Source: Paenibacillus lacisoli (GTDB lineage Bacteria; Bacillota; Bacilli; Paenibacillales; Paenibacillaceae). From it: a stretch of 64,000 bases of DNA. The stretch covers positions 186,001 to 250,000 of the forward strand of contig NZ_JAUQTB010000003.1 in assembly GCF_030580655.1 (NCBI RefSeq), in the 5' to 3' direction. The notes below the pieces were generated by a model, which saw only the letters and a program-made list of their open reading frames with translations, made no database searches and was not told the origin of the DNA. The position numbers were made by a program, and so were the translations under genes. Of the stretch, positions 35,464-43,578 are shown piece by piece; positions within the stretch are counted from its first letter, which is position 1, and each line of letters starts with the position of its first letter.

Positions 35464-35655
35464 TCAGGCATCCGGATCAGACTGCAGTTTGCCGTTCTTG
35501 CCGTAGTCTTTTTTGGCCAGATCTTCGAAGAAGATGAATACTTTATCCGGCTCCACATCAAAGCTCTCCGATACAACCTGGGTCATTCTACGAACCAGTT
35601 CACTTTTTTGCTCGGTTGTTTTACCTTCCAGCACTTTGACTGTTATGAATGGCAT
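35464..35655 (-). CDS. 4-oxalocrotonate tautomerase family protein
   Basis: A 63-aa protein starting MPFITVKVLEGKTTEQKSEL: the Pro exposed after Met removal is the catalytic base of the tautomerase superfamily. SFDVEPDKVFIFFEDL follows the usual pattern. Substrate unknown; many genomes carry such genes outside catechol pathways. The ribosome site is weak (GGACGG). Confidence 0.88.
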   Translation of the reverse strand: MPFITVKVLEGKTTEQKSELVRRMTQVVSESFDVEPDKVFIFFEDLAKKDYGKNGKLQSDPDA

Positions 35656-35830
35656 GATGATCCGTCCCTTCGGCGGGGATGACCCCGGAATTTGATTATT
35701 TCTGATATTTGCTTATTATTGTAATCACCCCCGTGAAGGAATACAAACGGGCATATAGATAGACGAACCTTTTGGCAAATTTATGGTATACCATTTGTGA
35801 TACAATGAGGGCAATGCGGCGAAAGAAGAG

Positions 35831-35860
35831 GTGAACGAGACAACCGCTCCGGCGGTTTGA
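35831..35860 (+). CDS. possible 9-codon leader ORF before the HNH gene
   Basis: GTG at 35831 directly behind AAGAAGAG reads nine codons and stops 6 bp before the HNH ATG. The best ribosome site of the region serves this mini-ORF, not the HNH start. Low confidence. Confidence 0.25.
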   Translation: MNETTAPAV

Positions 35861-35866
35861 TCCGAT

Positions 35867-36580
35867 ATGCATACTGAACCATCGAACCCATCGGGAACAG
35901 AACGCACGTCCAAATATTGCACCTATTGTCAGCAGCACAGACCGCTGACTGATTTTCGGCGCCGCACGGGCGCGAAGTCCGGTAAAGGTTCCCGCCGGGG
36001 CGCCTGCCGGATCTGCCGCCAGGAACGGAGTGCGGCGAAGACAGCGGCAGTACCTGAAGCCGCCGTGCCCCGGAAACAGGCGGTTCACCATCCTCCAGCC
36101 CAGGAACGGCCCTTCGTGAAGAGGAAGGAAAGGGCCGCCAAGCGGCCGCCTCCTGCCGTGCACACGCGTCCGGATCCGCACGACCACACCGCGCTGCGGC
36201 CAAACCGGGCCGGTATGATCCGTATGCGCGGGCGAACGGATAAGGGCCGCAAGTGGCATCAGGAGATCGAGCTGGAGCTGGCGATAACGCTGGTGAAGGA
36301 GCATGCCGCCGAGGTGGTCAACCGCACGACCATCCGCCGTCTCTACAGCAACAAGGAGTTCAGGCGCTATATCCTGCTGCGTGATCGTTATACTTGCCGG
36401 TTCTGCGGCAGGTACGGAGACACGATTGACCACCTGCTGCCGAGGGCCAAGGGCGGCCATACCACACCTTATAACTGTGTCTGTGCATGTAATATGTGTA
36501 ATCAGTCAAAGGCTGACCGCGATGTAGATGAATTCATGCTCAACAGCAGTTCTTTCCGGGATGCGCATCATCCCCATTAA
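35867..36580 (+). CDS. HNH endonuclease with N-terminal zinc finger
   Basis: A 237-aa basic protein. A Cys4-type finger (CTYC...CRIC, about residues 17-52), a long Arg/Pro/Lys-rich linker (about 55-120) and a C-terminal HNH nuclease (about 176-222): CRFCG, DTIDHLLPRAKGG, YNCVCACNMCNQSK. All HNH catalytic and zinc positions appear intact. Resembles McrA-type single HNH proteins of unknown role (DNA repair, restriction or phage origin are possible). No good ribosome site precedes the ATG. Confidence 0.85.
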   Translation: MHTEPSNPSGTERTSKYCTYCQQHRPLTDFRRRTGAKSGKGSRRGACRICRQERSAAKTAAVPEAAVPRKQAVHHPPAQERPFVKRKERAAKRPPPAVHTRPDPHDHTALRPNRAGMIRMRGRTDKGRKWHQEIELELAITLVKEHAAEVVNRTTIRRLYSNKEFRRYILLRDRYTCRFCGRYGDTIDHLLPRAKGGHTTPYNCVCACNMCNQSKADRDVDEFMLNSSSFRDAHHPH

Positions 36581-36599
36581 ATTCCGCTGACACATAACA

Positions 36600-36638
36600 A
36601 ACGGCTCCGCTGCTAATTGCAGGGAGCCGTTTTTTTTG
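36600..36638. terminator. terminator after the HNH gene
   Basis: AACGGCTCC pairs with GGAGCCGTT followed by eight T; may also serve the convergent rhodanese gene. Confidence 0.9.
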
Positions 36639-36681
36639 CAGGATTTACAATTCATGAAAGAACCGGTTCACGGGTAGAATC

Positions 36682-37077
36682 TTAGTAAAGATCAACCTCA
36701 TAGCCAGCTTCTTTCCAGGCTGCTGTGCCGCCGTCAATGTAGGCTACATTGGTGAAGCCCATTTTGTGCAGCAGATAAGCCGCCAACGCTGCCTGTCCGC
36801 CTGCACCGCAGGTAGTCAGGATGGAACGGCTGCGATCCGCCAGACGCTCGTCACGCAGATCCTGCGGAAGCTCCAGATCGGCACGGATCGGGAGCATGCC
36901 CAGGGAGATGTTCACACTGCTCGGAATCAGGCCGCAGGCACCGGCATCGGTGGCGTCCTGAACATCAATGACCAGGGTCTCCGGGTTGTTCTGAATAATT
37001 TCTCTGGCTTCCTGAGAGGATACGCCTTTGACGTGTTGTCTAGCTTCGTTAAGCATATCTGAGAAAGTAACTGCCAT
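36682..37077 (-). CDS. rhodanese-like domain protein
   Basis: A 131-aa single-domain sulfurtransferase-like protein. Active-site Cys C90 sits in ILTTCGAGGQAA, and LVIDVQDATDA plus GFTNVAYIDGGTAAWKEAGY are rhodanese landmarks. Sulfur donor and acceptor are unknown. The ATG at 37077 is 9 nt after GGAGG; the frame extends to 37098 without support. Confidence 0.88.
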   Translation of the reverse strand: MAVTFSDMLNEARQHVKGVSSQEAREIIQNNPETLVIDVQDATDAGACGLIPSSVNISLGMLPIRADLELPQDLRDERLADRSRSILTTCGAGGQAALAAYLLHKMGFTNVAYIDGGTAAWKEAGYEVDLY

Positions 37078-37750
37078 GTGGATCAGCCTCCAAGTCATAG
37101 TTTGTGTACTCCGGAATGATACATGATGGATTCAGGATTTCTGGCTGCAGGTATGTAGTGATTGTAACGTTAAACTTGCAGATACAAGCGGCCGTTTTGA
37201 GTTCACATCATGCCCGGCGTTACTCTTTTATTGTACCCGAACTTGAAGGCAAAGCAACGGCCGTGAACCGGCGGGCTCCATTCAAGAACCGCAGATTCAA
37301 CAGAGGGAGGCTTGGCAGCAGGGCGATCTGGGGCCTGGGACCGGTTGCAGGATACCGCCAGCTTGGCATCGACACACAAACCTGCAATAATATAATTTGC
37401 AACAATTTTAAAAAACTTTCGACTGTACTATGTGAAAGGTGTAATATAGGAGTATAGGGTTCCGTTTCGGCCTGTTTATGGATTCATCATGTAATACTGA
37501 TCAAGTAAACATTGCTCTCTTAAACAGAGGGTTGCTTTGAAGAAGGCGGTAATGTGCTATTTTGCACAAAGTCCCGTCGTCTGCTTCACGGGAAGACGTA
37601 GAGCCTGTTCGGCGGAAAGCCGCGGCAGGATATACTGGCGGCTTTCCTGTGCCTTAATGTTTCCTCTGACAGGTATTTCAGGATCGTTGATTGCGGGCAG
37701 GCTTCGAGAGGAATGGGCTTCTATTTTAAAGCAAAGGAGGACGTTCACGT
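37078..37750. other. long intergenic region and probable structured leader of the DUF1641-ndh operon
   Basis: About 670 bp with no gene I can support. A weak promoter candidate is TTCGAC-18-TAATAT (37418-37447). Downstream lie two hairpins, TCCCGT/ACGGGA near 37571-37592 and a perfect 10-bp GGAAAGCCGC/GCGGCTTTCC (37614-37623 with 37638-37647), about 100 bp before the DUF1641 start. I could not match them to a known riboswitch. Confidence 0.4.
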
Positions 37751-38185
37751 ATGTCACAAACACCTAATCAAGAAGTAGCTGCCACTCAGGAGGCAACGAG
37801 AGAAACAAAGGATGTGCTGGACCAATTGATGAAGCCGGAGGTGCAGGAATCCCTGACCGTTCTCGTAGAGAACCTGCCGAAGCTGGCAGAGATGGTTACA
37901 TTGATGACGAAAGCCTATGACTTTGCACAAAGCGTGGCAACAGATCCGGTTCTGGTTGGCGATCTGAAGCACACCATGGGCGAATTCGTTAAACCTGTAG
38001 CAGACGGAGCCAAAGGAATTGCGTCTGCAGCTGTTGAAGCGGGCGACCGTGTTCAGACTGAATCCGGTTCTGTCGGCCTGTTCGGCTTGCTCAAGATGCT
38101 GAAGGATCCTAACGTTCAAAGAACGCTTCGCTTCAGCCAAGCGTTTCTGGATATCCTTGGCGAGCGCCAAAAACAAGGCAAATAA
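37751..38185 (+). CDS. DUF1641 family protein
   Basis: A 144-aa protein, mostly helical, with LDQLMKPEVQESLTVLVENL and a C-terminal LFGLLKMLKDPNVQRTLRF typical of DUF1641 (YrhD-like) proteins. Members are found beside formate dehydrogenase or FAD-dependent NADH/sulfide oxidoreductases, and this one is 34 bp before ndh. An accessory role to that enzyme is likely. AAAGGAGG precedes the ATG. Confidence 0.85.
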   Translation: MSQTPNQEVAATQEATRETKDVLDQLMKPEVQESLTVLVENLPKLAEMVTLMTKAYDFAQSVATDPVLVGDLKHTMGEFVKPVADGAKGIASAAVEAGDRVQTESGSVGLFGLLKMLKDPNVQRTLRFSQAFLDILGERQKQGK

Positions 38186-38219
38186 TTAGCAATTTCTGAA
38201 TGAAGAACGGAGGATGGAT

Positions 38220-39401
38220 ATGTCGAAGCAAATTTTGATTCTGGGCGGGGGCTACGGCGGTCTGCTTGCAGCGCTGAGTGCCCGTAAATATATGACAGCA
38301 CAGGACGCTAGCATCACGGTAATCAACCGTTACCCGACACACCAAATTATTACAGAACTGCACCGTCTGGCTGCAGGCAGCATCGCAGAGAAAGCCGTAG
38401 CGCTTCCTTTGGATAAACTGCTGCGCAACAAAGACGTAAACCTGAGAATTGATTCTGTACAGGAAATCAAGCCTGATGAGAAGAAGGTCATCCTGGCCAG
38501 CGGCACAACAATGAGCTATGATGCTCTGGTTGTATCCCTGGGCAGTGAAACAGCTTACTTCGGAATTCCGGGTCTGCAGGAGTACAGCTTCACACTGAAA
38601 TCTGTAGATGAAGCTAACCGCATTCGTGCACATGTGGAAGCTCGTCTGGATGCTTACAAGCAATCCGGCAACAAAGCAGACGCTACGATTGTTATCGGCG
38701 GCGGCGGTCTGACAGGCGTAGAGCTCGTGGGCGAATATGCTGACAAGCTGCCTGAACTGTGCCAGGCTCGGGGTATTAACCCTAGCGAAGTTGCACTGTA
38801 CTGTGTAGAAGCAGGTCCTGCCATCCTTGCCGGTTTCCCGCAGGATCTGGTTGACCGTGCAACGACTAGTCTTGAGAAGCGCGGCGTTCAATTCGTAACC
38901 GGCGTGCCGATTACCGAAATGAAACAGACTGAAGTCTTCCTGAAAGACGGACGTTCCATCCAGACCAGTACGCTGATCTGGACAGGCGGCGTACAAGGAC
39001 ATGCAGTCGTTGCGAACTCCGGTATTGAAGTAAATCGTGGACGTGCAACCGTGAATGCGGCACTGCAATCCACATCCCATGATAATGTATTCGTTGCGGG
39101 CGATGCTGCAGTAGTCTTCCCTGGTGAAGGCGAGCGTCCATACCCTCCAACAGCACAGCTGGCTTGGCAGATGGGCGAACTGATTGGCTACAACATCTTC
39201 GCTTACCTGAACGGCGGCAACATGGAGAAATTCACACCGATATTCTCCGGTACCTTGGGAAGCTTGGGTCGTAAAGATGCGATCGGTACGATCGGCGCTA
39301 ACAAGACCCAACTGAAAGGACTGCCAGCAACACTGATGAAAGAAGGCAGTAACATTCGTTACCTGTCCCACATCAACGCGCTGTTCGCCTTGGCTTACTA
39401 A
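38220..39401 (+). CDS. ndh: type II NADH dehydrogenase-like FAD oxidoreductase
   Basis: A 393-aa flavoprotein that would oxidise NADH and reduce quinone at the membrane face without pumping protons. FAD motif ILILGGGYGG (residues 4-13), NAD motif IVIGGGGLTGVE (about 160), TLIWTGGVQG and the second FAD motif VFVAGDAA are present. Sulfide:quinone or related reductases are alternatives because of the DUF1641 partner, but no redox Cys pair is visible. GGAGG lies 6 nt before the ATG at 38220; the ATG at 38214 is too close. Confidence 0.88.
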   Translation: MSKQILILGGGYGGLLAALSARKYMTAQDASITVINRYPTHQIITELHRLAAGSIAEKAVALPLDKLLRNKDVNLRIDSVQEIKPDEKKVILASGTTMSYDALVVSLGSETAYFGIPGLQEYSFTLKSVDEANRIRAHVEARLDAYKQSGNKADATIVIGGGGLTGVELVGEYADKLPELCQARGINPSEVALYCVEAGPAILAGFPQDLVDRATTSLEKRGVQFVTGVPITEMKQTEVFLKDGRSIQTSTLIWTGGVQGHAVVANSGIEVNRGRATVNAALQSTSHDNVFVAGDAAVVFPGEGERPYPPTAQLAWQMGELIGYNIFAYLNGGNMEKFTPIFSGTLGSLGRKDAIGTIGANKTQLKGLPATLMKEGSNIRYLSHINALFALAY

Positions 39402-39420
39402 GCCGGCAGGCAGTATAATA

Positions 39421-39462
39421 GAGAGAGGATTCAGGCTTTTGCCCGGATCCTCTCTCTTTTTT
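39421..39462 (+). terminator. terminator of the DUF1641-ndh operon
   Basis: Perfect 10-bp stem GAGAGAGGAT / ATCCTCTCTC followed by six T. Confidence 0.92.
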
Positions 39463-39550
39463 AGTCTCACAAAATGTTTATCCACTGCCAGGTAAGGGTA
39501 TATTAACTAAGCCAAGGCAAATACGAATAAGGATAAATCAGGTGAGAACA

Positions 39551-39673
39551 ATGAAATGCGAACATTGTGGACAACAATTTAACGATATTTTGGAACATAT
39601 TAACCATATTCTGCACGAGTGCAAGAGTCATAAGCTCAAAGCGAAGAGCAAGACTAAGCCTAAAGCTGCTTAG
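39551..39673 (+). CDS. 40-aa zinc-finger-like microprotein
   Basis: A short ORF behind AGGTGAG. The peptide begins MKCEHCGQQF and continues with HINHILHECKSHK, giving CxxC plus several His and a further Cys, compatible with one zinc site, and ends in a Lys-rich tail (KAKSKTKPKAA). It has its own terminator downstream. A regulator or nucleic-acid-binding microprotein is conceivable. Confidence 0.6.
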   Translation: MKCEHCGQQFNDILEHINHILHECKSHKLKAKSKTKPKAA

Positions 39674-39750
39674 GGCCGCCAACCAACCTGTGGTTATGCT
39701 GGTCGCTCATTAACACATATAAGATGAACCGTTTGTAGGTAAAGCAACCC

Positions 39751-39788
39751 AGCCTGTCGGCCTCCCCTTGGGGAGACGGCGGGCTTTT
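39751..39788 (+). terminator. terminator after the microprotein
   Basis: AGCCTGTCGGCCTCCCC pairs imperfectly with GGGGAGACGGCGGGCT and is followed by TTTTCT. Confidence 0.8.
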
Positions 39789-39876
39789 CTCATATCCTGA
39801 ACGGCTGCGTGCGTTATAATCAAATGAGAATACGCAGTTCACGGTATAGAAACAGGTTCGGAAGCGGGGGAACAGG

Positions 39877-40500
39877 ATGTACCAAACGCTGGAGATTATG
39901 AGTTATTTTACAGAGGAGCATTTGCGTGAATGGATGGATCAGTACCGATCGCTGGGTCCGTTAACAGGGCTGCTGCTCGCTTTTATGAAGTCATTCGTAC
40001 CGCCGCTGCCTACCATTCTGATCGTTGGTCTGAATGCAGCCGGGTATGGATTATGGGGAGGGTTCTTGTATTCCTGGCTTGGACTTGTGGCGGGGTGCAT
40101 CGTCACCTTCCTGCTGGTGCGGCGCGCGGCCTCCACAGCCTGGGCGGTACGCTGGTCTCAGAAGCCGGCTGTACACCGGAGTCTGGTCTGGGTCAGGCGG
40201 AACGCGTTCAGTTATGTATTTTTGCTCAGCATGTTTCCGGTAGGTCCATTTGTGGTCATTAACATTGCAGCAGGCGTAGCGAGGATGAGAACTCTCTCTT
40301 TTGTGGTGGCGGTGAGTCTGGGAAAAGCTGTAATGGTATTTTGTGTATCGTATATCGGCTCCAATCTGGGCAGCTATCTGGAGCATCCGCTCCAACTGAC
40401 CGGTGTCATTGTATTCGTTGTGGGTTCATTGTGGATCTGCCGCCGATTGGAGACCTACTTCACCTCAGAGCAGCCGGATGAGCGCAAGAGATCTATATAG
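39877..40500 (+). CDS. TVP38/TMEM64 (VTT/DedA-like) membrane protein
   Basis: A 207-aa polytopic protein of the VTT superfamily: FMKSFVPPLPTILIVGLNAAGYG, GLVAGCIVTFLLVRR, and the FPVGPFVVINIAAGVARM re-entrant segment. Family members act in lipid scrambling or envelope homeostasis; the specific role here is unknown. Monocistronic. Confidence 0.85.
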   Translation: MYQTLEIMSYFTEEHLREWMDQYRSLGPLTGLLLAFMKSFVPPLPTILIVGLNAAGYGLWGGFLYSWLGLVAGCIVTFLLVRRAASTAWAVRWSQKPAVHRSLVWVRRNAFSYVFLLSMFPVGPFVVINIAAGVARMRTLSFVVAVSLGKAVMVFCVSYIGSNLGSYLEHPLQLTGVIVFVVGSLWICRRLETYFTSEQPDERKRSI

Positions 40501-40510
40501 GAACGTGGGA

Positions 40511-40549
40511 AAAGGGATACCTCCCGGTAAATACCGGAGGTATCCCTTT
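40511..40549. terminator. bidirectional terminator
   Basis: AAAGGGATACCTCC-C-GGTA pairs with TACC-GGAGGTATCCCTTT, between convergent genes. Confidence 0.88.
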
Positions 40550-40580
40550 GGGATCAGCTTCTTATTCGTTTCGGCTGCAC

Positions 40581-41084
40581 TCAGGAGGGCTTGCGCTTCA
40601 TGAACAGCAGTCCTGCACCGGCAGCGACCAGAATAAAAGCAATCCAAGGCTGCCCCGCGAAGGACTGGCTGAACAGCGACCCCAAGGTGAATACGGCGAA
40701 GAACAGCAGTGAGGCAACGGTCAGGATATTAATCGGAATCAGCAGCCAGCGGTTGCGTGTGCCGAACCAGTAAAATTCGAAAAGGCCCACTGCAGCCGCC
40801 AGGATAAAGCCGGGCCACATATAATGCCAGGCATCGAACAGCATGGAATATTGACAGACGAGGCCGGCCACAAGCAGGATGCCTCCGGGAATCAGCAGAC
40901 CGGTTCCCCGGCGATCCGTCATAGAGAAGTACATCCAGTGGAAGAACAGGCCGAGAGGAATCACGAAGATGACGGGCCAGAAGTAGCCGAACAGTTTGCC
41001 TGTTCCAAAGGATTCTCCCTGATTAAGAAATAGGCACACACCCAGCAGAAGCATCAGTGTTCCTGCAATCATGCGTTTGTTCAT
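40581..41084 (-). CDS. membrane protein (DUF5668/LiaF-TM-like)
   Basis: A 167-aa protein with five to six hydrophobic segments. The start (GTLMLLLGVCLFLNQ, then FGYFWPVIFVIPLGL) resembles the membrane half of LiaF-like or DUF5668 proteins, but there is no C-terminal LiaF domain. AAAGGAG precedes the ATG. Confidence 0.6.
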   Translation of the reverse strand: MNKRMIAGTLMLLLGVCLFLNQGESFGTGKLFGYFWPVIFVIPLGLFFHWMYFSMTDRRGTGLLIPGGILLVAGLVCQYSMLFDAWHYMWPGFILAAAVGLFEFYWFGTRNRWLLIPINILTVASLLFFAVFTLGSLFSQSFAGQPWIAFILVAAGAGLLFMKRKPS

Positions 41085-41190
41085 ATTTTCCCGCTCCTTT
41101 ATTATGTATTGGTTAGGGAAATCTTACCATGTAAGTTTCGATATGAACATCAGCCTGCGGGTCTCGTCCTTCCTGGACTTAAGTCTAGGT

Positions 41191-41703
41191 TTAGGAAGCC
41201 GGGGATGTCCAGTGGTTCAGGAGAGGTCCCTTTTCCCCAAATACCGGGTCGGTAGCAGGGAGCGGCACAGCGGCAATCTCCTGCTGGATTCCTGGAATTG
41301 CCCCGTCCTCCTCCTTGTGAATGTTATAATCCATCCCATCCGGATATGCGCCGATGACACTGAAGTCTTCGCTTGCCCGCAGGCACTGGTGAGCCGTTCC
41401 TGCTGGCAGAACAAGAACATCTCCGGCATGAACATCTAATGTGATACCGTCAGCGCCGCCAATCTGCAGACGGGCTTCCCCGCTGGCAATACCAAGAACC
41501 TCATGGGCATTGCTGTGGTAATGAGCATAAGGAAAAATGCCATTCTTCCAGCTGTTCAGCCACCGATGGCGGTTAAACACAGCTTCAATGGTGTCTGTAC
41601 TGCTCTCAAAGGCTCTGATGTACACCAAAACAGGCAGCACAGGATGGTTAGGGAGTACCCCCGAAGGCTGAAGCAAGTAAGTTTGAATCTCTGTATTCTG
41701 CAT
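41191..41703 (-). CDS. cupin domain protein (YjlB-like)
   Basis: A 170-aa cupin. Metal-binding motif AHYHSNAHEVLGI (H61, H63, H67/E68) and the second-motif His in PAGTAHQC are present. The sequence pattern resembles B. subtilis YjlB. Substrate unknown. AGGAGG precedes the ATG. Confidence 0.8.
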   Translation of the reverse strand: MQNTEIQTYLLQPSGVLPNHPVLPVLVYIRAFESSTDTIEAVFNRHRWLNSWKNGIFPYAHYHSNAHEVLGIASGEARLQIGGADGITLDVHAGDVLVLPAGTAHQCLRASEDFSVIGAYPDGMDYNIHKEEDGAIPGIQQEIAAVPLPATDPVFGEKGPLLNHWTSPAS

Positions 41704-41750
41704 ACTAGATATCCTCCTTGTCCTGTAAGTCTCCAGATATATGCATTTAC

Positions 41751-41792
41751 AAAAAAGCCGCCAGCCGTCCCGAAGGACTGCTGCGGCTTTTT
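41751..41792 (-). terminator. terminator of csbD
   Basis: AAAAAAGCCGC pairs with GCGGCTTTTT with an inner GTCC stem; on the minus strand it lies 30 bp after the csbD stop and ends in T6. Confidence 0.88.
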
Positions 41793-41824
41793 ACTGAATG
41801 CTATGAAATCCGGAGCTCCGGATT

Positions 41825-41998
41825 TTAGAACTTGTCTTTAACTTCGCCGGCTTTCTGCTGCACTTCGCCTTTAACCTTATCGGCTTTGCCCTCAGCCTGA
41901 AGGGATGCATTGTCTGTTGCATTACCGACCTGGTCTTTAATCTCACCTTTGGCTTTGTTTACGCCGCCTTTGATTTTATCGCCTAATCCGTTGCTCAT
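41825..41998 (-). CDS. csbD: CsbD family stress protein
   Basis: A 57-aa hydrophilic protein (GLGDKIKGGVNKAKGEIKD, KADKVKGEVQQKAGEVKDKF) of the CsbD family, sigma-B-dependent in Bacillus; biochemical role unknown. AGGAG is 9 nt before the ATG at 41998; the ATG at 42007 overlaps that site. Confidence 0.9.
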   Translation of the reverse strand: MSNGLGDKIKGGVNKAKGEIKDQVGNATDNASLQAEGKADKVKGEVQQKAGEVKDKF

Positions 41999-42069
41999 GA
42001 TATCCATCTCCTTCTTTTGTTAGCGTACCTACTATTACCCGTACGCCTCCATCATTAATCAGAAGAGGA

Positions 42070-42531
42070 TTATCCCTTGAGAGCCGTATATTTTAGTGAG
42101 AGTTCCCGAAACCATGTCTCATCCTTGATCTGCAGGGCGTAGTCAATCAGGGATTCAATATACTCGGGACTCAGGTCCGGCTCATCTGTGAATTGAATGT
42201 GGGTCGTGAATTCGGCGCACTCACCGGTCAGGAACGCAGCATCCTCTTCCGGATGATGAAAGATGACGTCAAAGCTGATACTGGCATTACTGTAAGTTTC
42301 CTTAAGCAGTGTCCGAATATCGTGGGCCGTCATTCTTCTTCTGTAGCCGTAGAGATTATAATTGATCAGAAACGTATATTTATCCGACAAATCTGCAACA
42401 AGCGTGCCGCTTCCAGGGTCGGCAATCGTCTGCCTGCGATCTACATAAATGTAAGGATTGGCATTCTCGATTCCCCGTCCGGTCAGCGTCCGATTAATGA
42501 AATCAAGCAGCTGTTGTTTGTCCCAAATCAT
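42070..42531 (-). CDS. protein with a C-terminal IDEAL-like motif
   Basis: A 153-aa protein. The last 35 residues (ESLIDYALQIKDETWF, then RELSLKYTAL) fit the IDEAL domain consensus, with Tyr in place of Glu in the eponymous string. The N-terminal 110 residues are not recognised. IDEAL domains occur in small Bacillota adaptor-like proteins. GGAGG precedes the ATG. Confidence 0.65.
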   Translation of the reverse strand: MIWDKQQLLDFINRTLTGRGIENANPYIYVDRRQTIADPGSGTLVADLSDKYTFLINYNLYGYRRRMTAHDIRTLLKETYSNASISFDVIFHHPEEDAAFLTGECAEFTTHIQFTDEPDLSPEYIESLIDYALQIKDETWFRELSLKYTALKG

Positions 42532-42792
42532 ATGGTCTACCTCCGCTATCTTACTGCATGGATCGTCGTGCGCTTCATGCTCTCCTCATGTCTCCTCGCT
42601 GCGCTGATCACATGCTTTTTCCTACCAGTCTGTACGCAAATTGACTCTGATAATCATATATCGGAGTTTTTCTATCGATCTTTTATTGAAATTTAGCAAA
42701 ATGAAGCTGAGGAATTGGGGGAATATCATCGTCTCTCCGGCCCCTATATGTTAAAATAAACCAATAATTTAAATGGGAATGAGGTACATGTT

Positions 42793-43578
42793 ATGCATAC
42801 CGTTCCAATGATAGCCATACAGGATCTAAGAATGATGTATGACGGGCGTTACGTACTGCAGGGCATTGATCTGGAAGCCGGGAAGGGACAGATTATCGGA
42901 TATATCGGACCCAATGGGGCTGGCAAGAGTACAACGGTCAAAATTATGCTTGGCCTGGCTCGTGGATACACGGGCAGTGTAAGTATATTCGGACGCGACA
43001 TTGCCGACGGAGACCCGTCCTATAAGCAGAGAATCGGGTACGTGCCGGAAGTTGCGGAGTTATATGAGACACTCACCGCTTCAGAATATTTGACATTCAC
43101 CGGCGAGCTCTACGGACTGAGTGCAGCTGCAGCGGATTATAAGGCCTCCCGGCTCATCGAGGCGTTCGGGCTCAAGGATGCTTATCACTCCCGGATGTCC
43201 ACTTATTCCAAGGGGATGCGTCAAAAAGTACTGCTGATCTCCAGCCTGCTGCACAATCCGGATCTGGTGTTCCTGGATGAACCTCTGAGCGGGCTGGATG
43301 CGAACAGCATGCTGATCGTGAAGGAGATTCTGTCGAGGCTGGCCGCTGAGGGGAAGACGATTTTTTATTCTTCACATATTATGGACATTGTCGAGAAAAT
43401 AAGCAGCCGTATCATCCTGATTAATGAAGGACGGATTGTGGCCGATGGACATTTTTCGGAACTGCAAGGGCTGTCTGAACAAGGGACGCTGGAAGGCGTC
43501 TTCAATCAGCTGACCGGATTCGACCGTCATGAAGCGATTGCGGATGAATTTGTATCCATCGTGCAGGAGGTTGTCTGA
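42793..43578 (+). CDS. ABC transporter ATP-binding protein
   Basis: A 261-aa ATPase: Walker A GPNGAGKST (about 39-47), signature YSKGMRQK (about 137-144), Walker B LVFLDEPLSGLD, H-loop SSHIMD. The subtype is that of exporters (drug, bacteriocin or Na-type ABC-2). The stop overlaps the permease start by one base (TGATG). Confidence 0.92.
   Translation: MHTVPMIAIQDLRMMYDGRYVLQGIDLEAGKGQIIGYIGPNGAGKSTTVKIMLGLARGYTGSVSIFGRDIADGDPSYKQRIGYVPEVAELYETLTASEYLTFTGELYGLSAAAADYKASRLIEAFGLKDAYHSRMSTYSKGMRQKVLLISSLLHNPDLVFLDEPLSGLDANSMLIVKEILSRLAAEGKTIFYSSHIMDIVEKISSRIILINEGRIVADGHFSELQGLSEQGTLEGVFNQLTGFDRHEAIADEFVSIVQEVV

Noticed and set aside
37104-37457. 117-codon plus-strand frame in the long gap before DUF1641
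   Set aside because: Weak start context, no family resemblance, atypical codon use; more likely non-coding leader or spacer.
37561-37650. Possible known riboswitch class before DUF1641-ndh
   Set aside because: I compared by eye with c-di-GMP, SAM, TPP, FMN, glycine, lysine, Mn and Mg classes and found no matching conserved core; kept only as an unexplained structured leader.
37537-37767. 76-codon frame overlapping the DUF1641 start
   Set aside because: TTG start without ribosome site, and it runs through the hairpins and into the DUF1641 gene in another frame.
38133-39485. 450-codon minus-strand frame opposite ndh
   Set aside because: Shadow of the ndh gene; Cys/Phe/His-rich text without domain signals and running through the ndh terminator.
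42641-42675. Fur-box-like TGATAATCAT before the ABC exporter
   Set aside because: Only one half matches the GATAAT repeat pattern; the other arm fails, and the neighbouring genes have no iron link.
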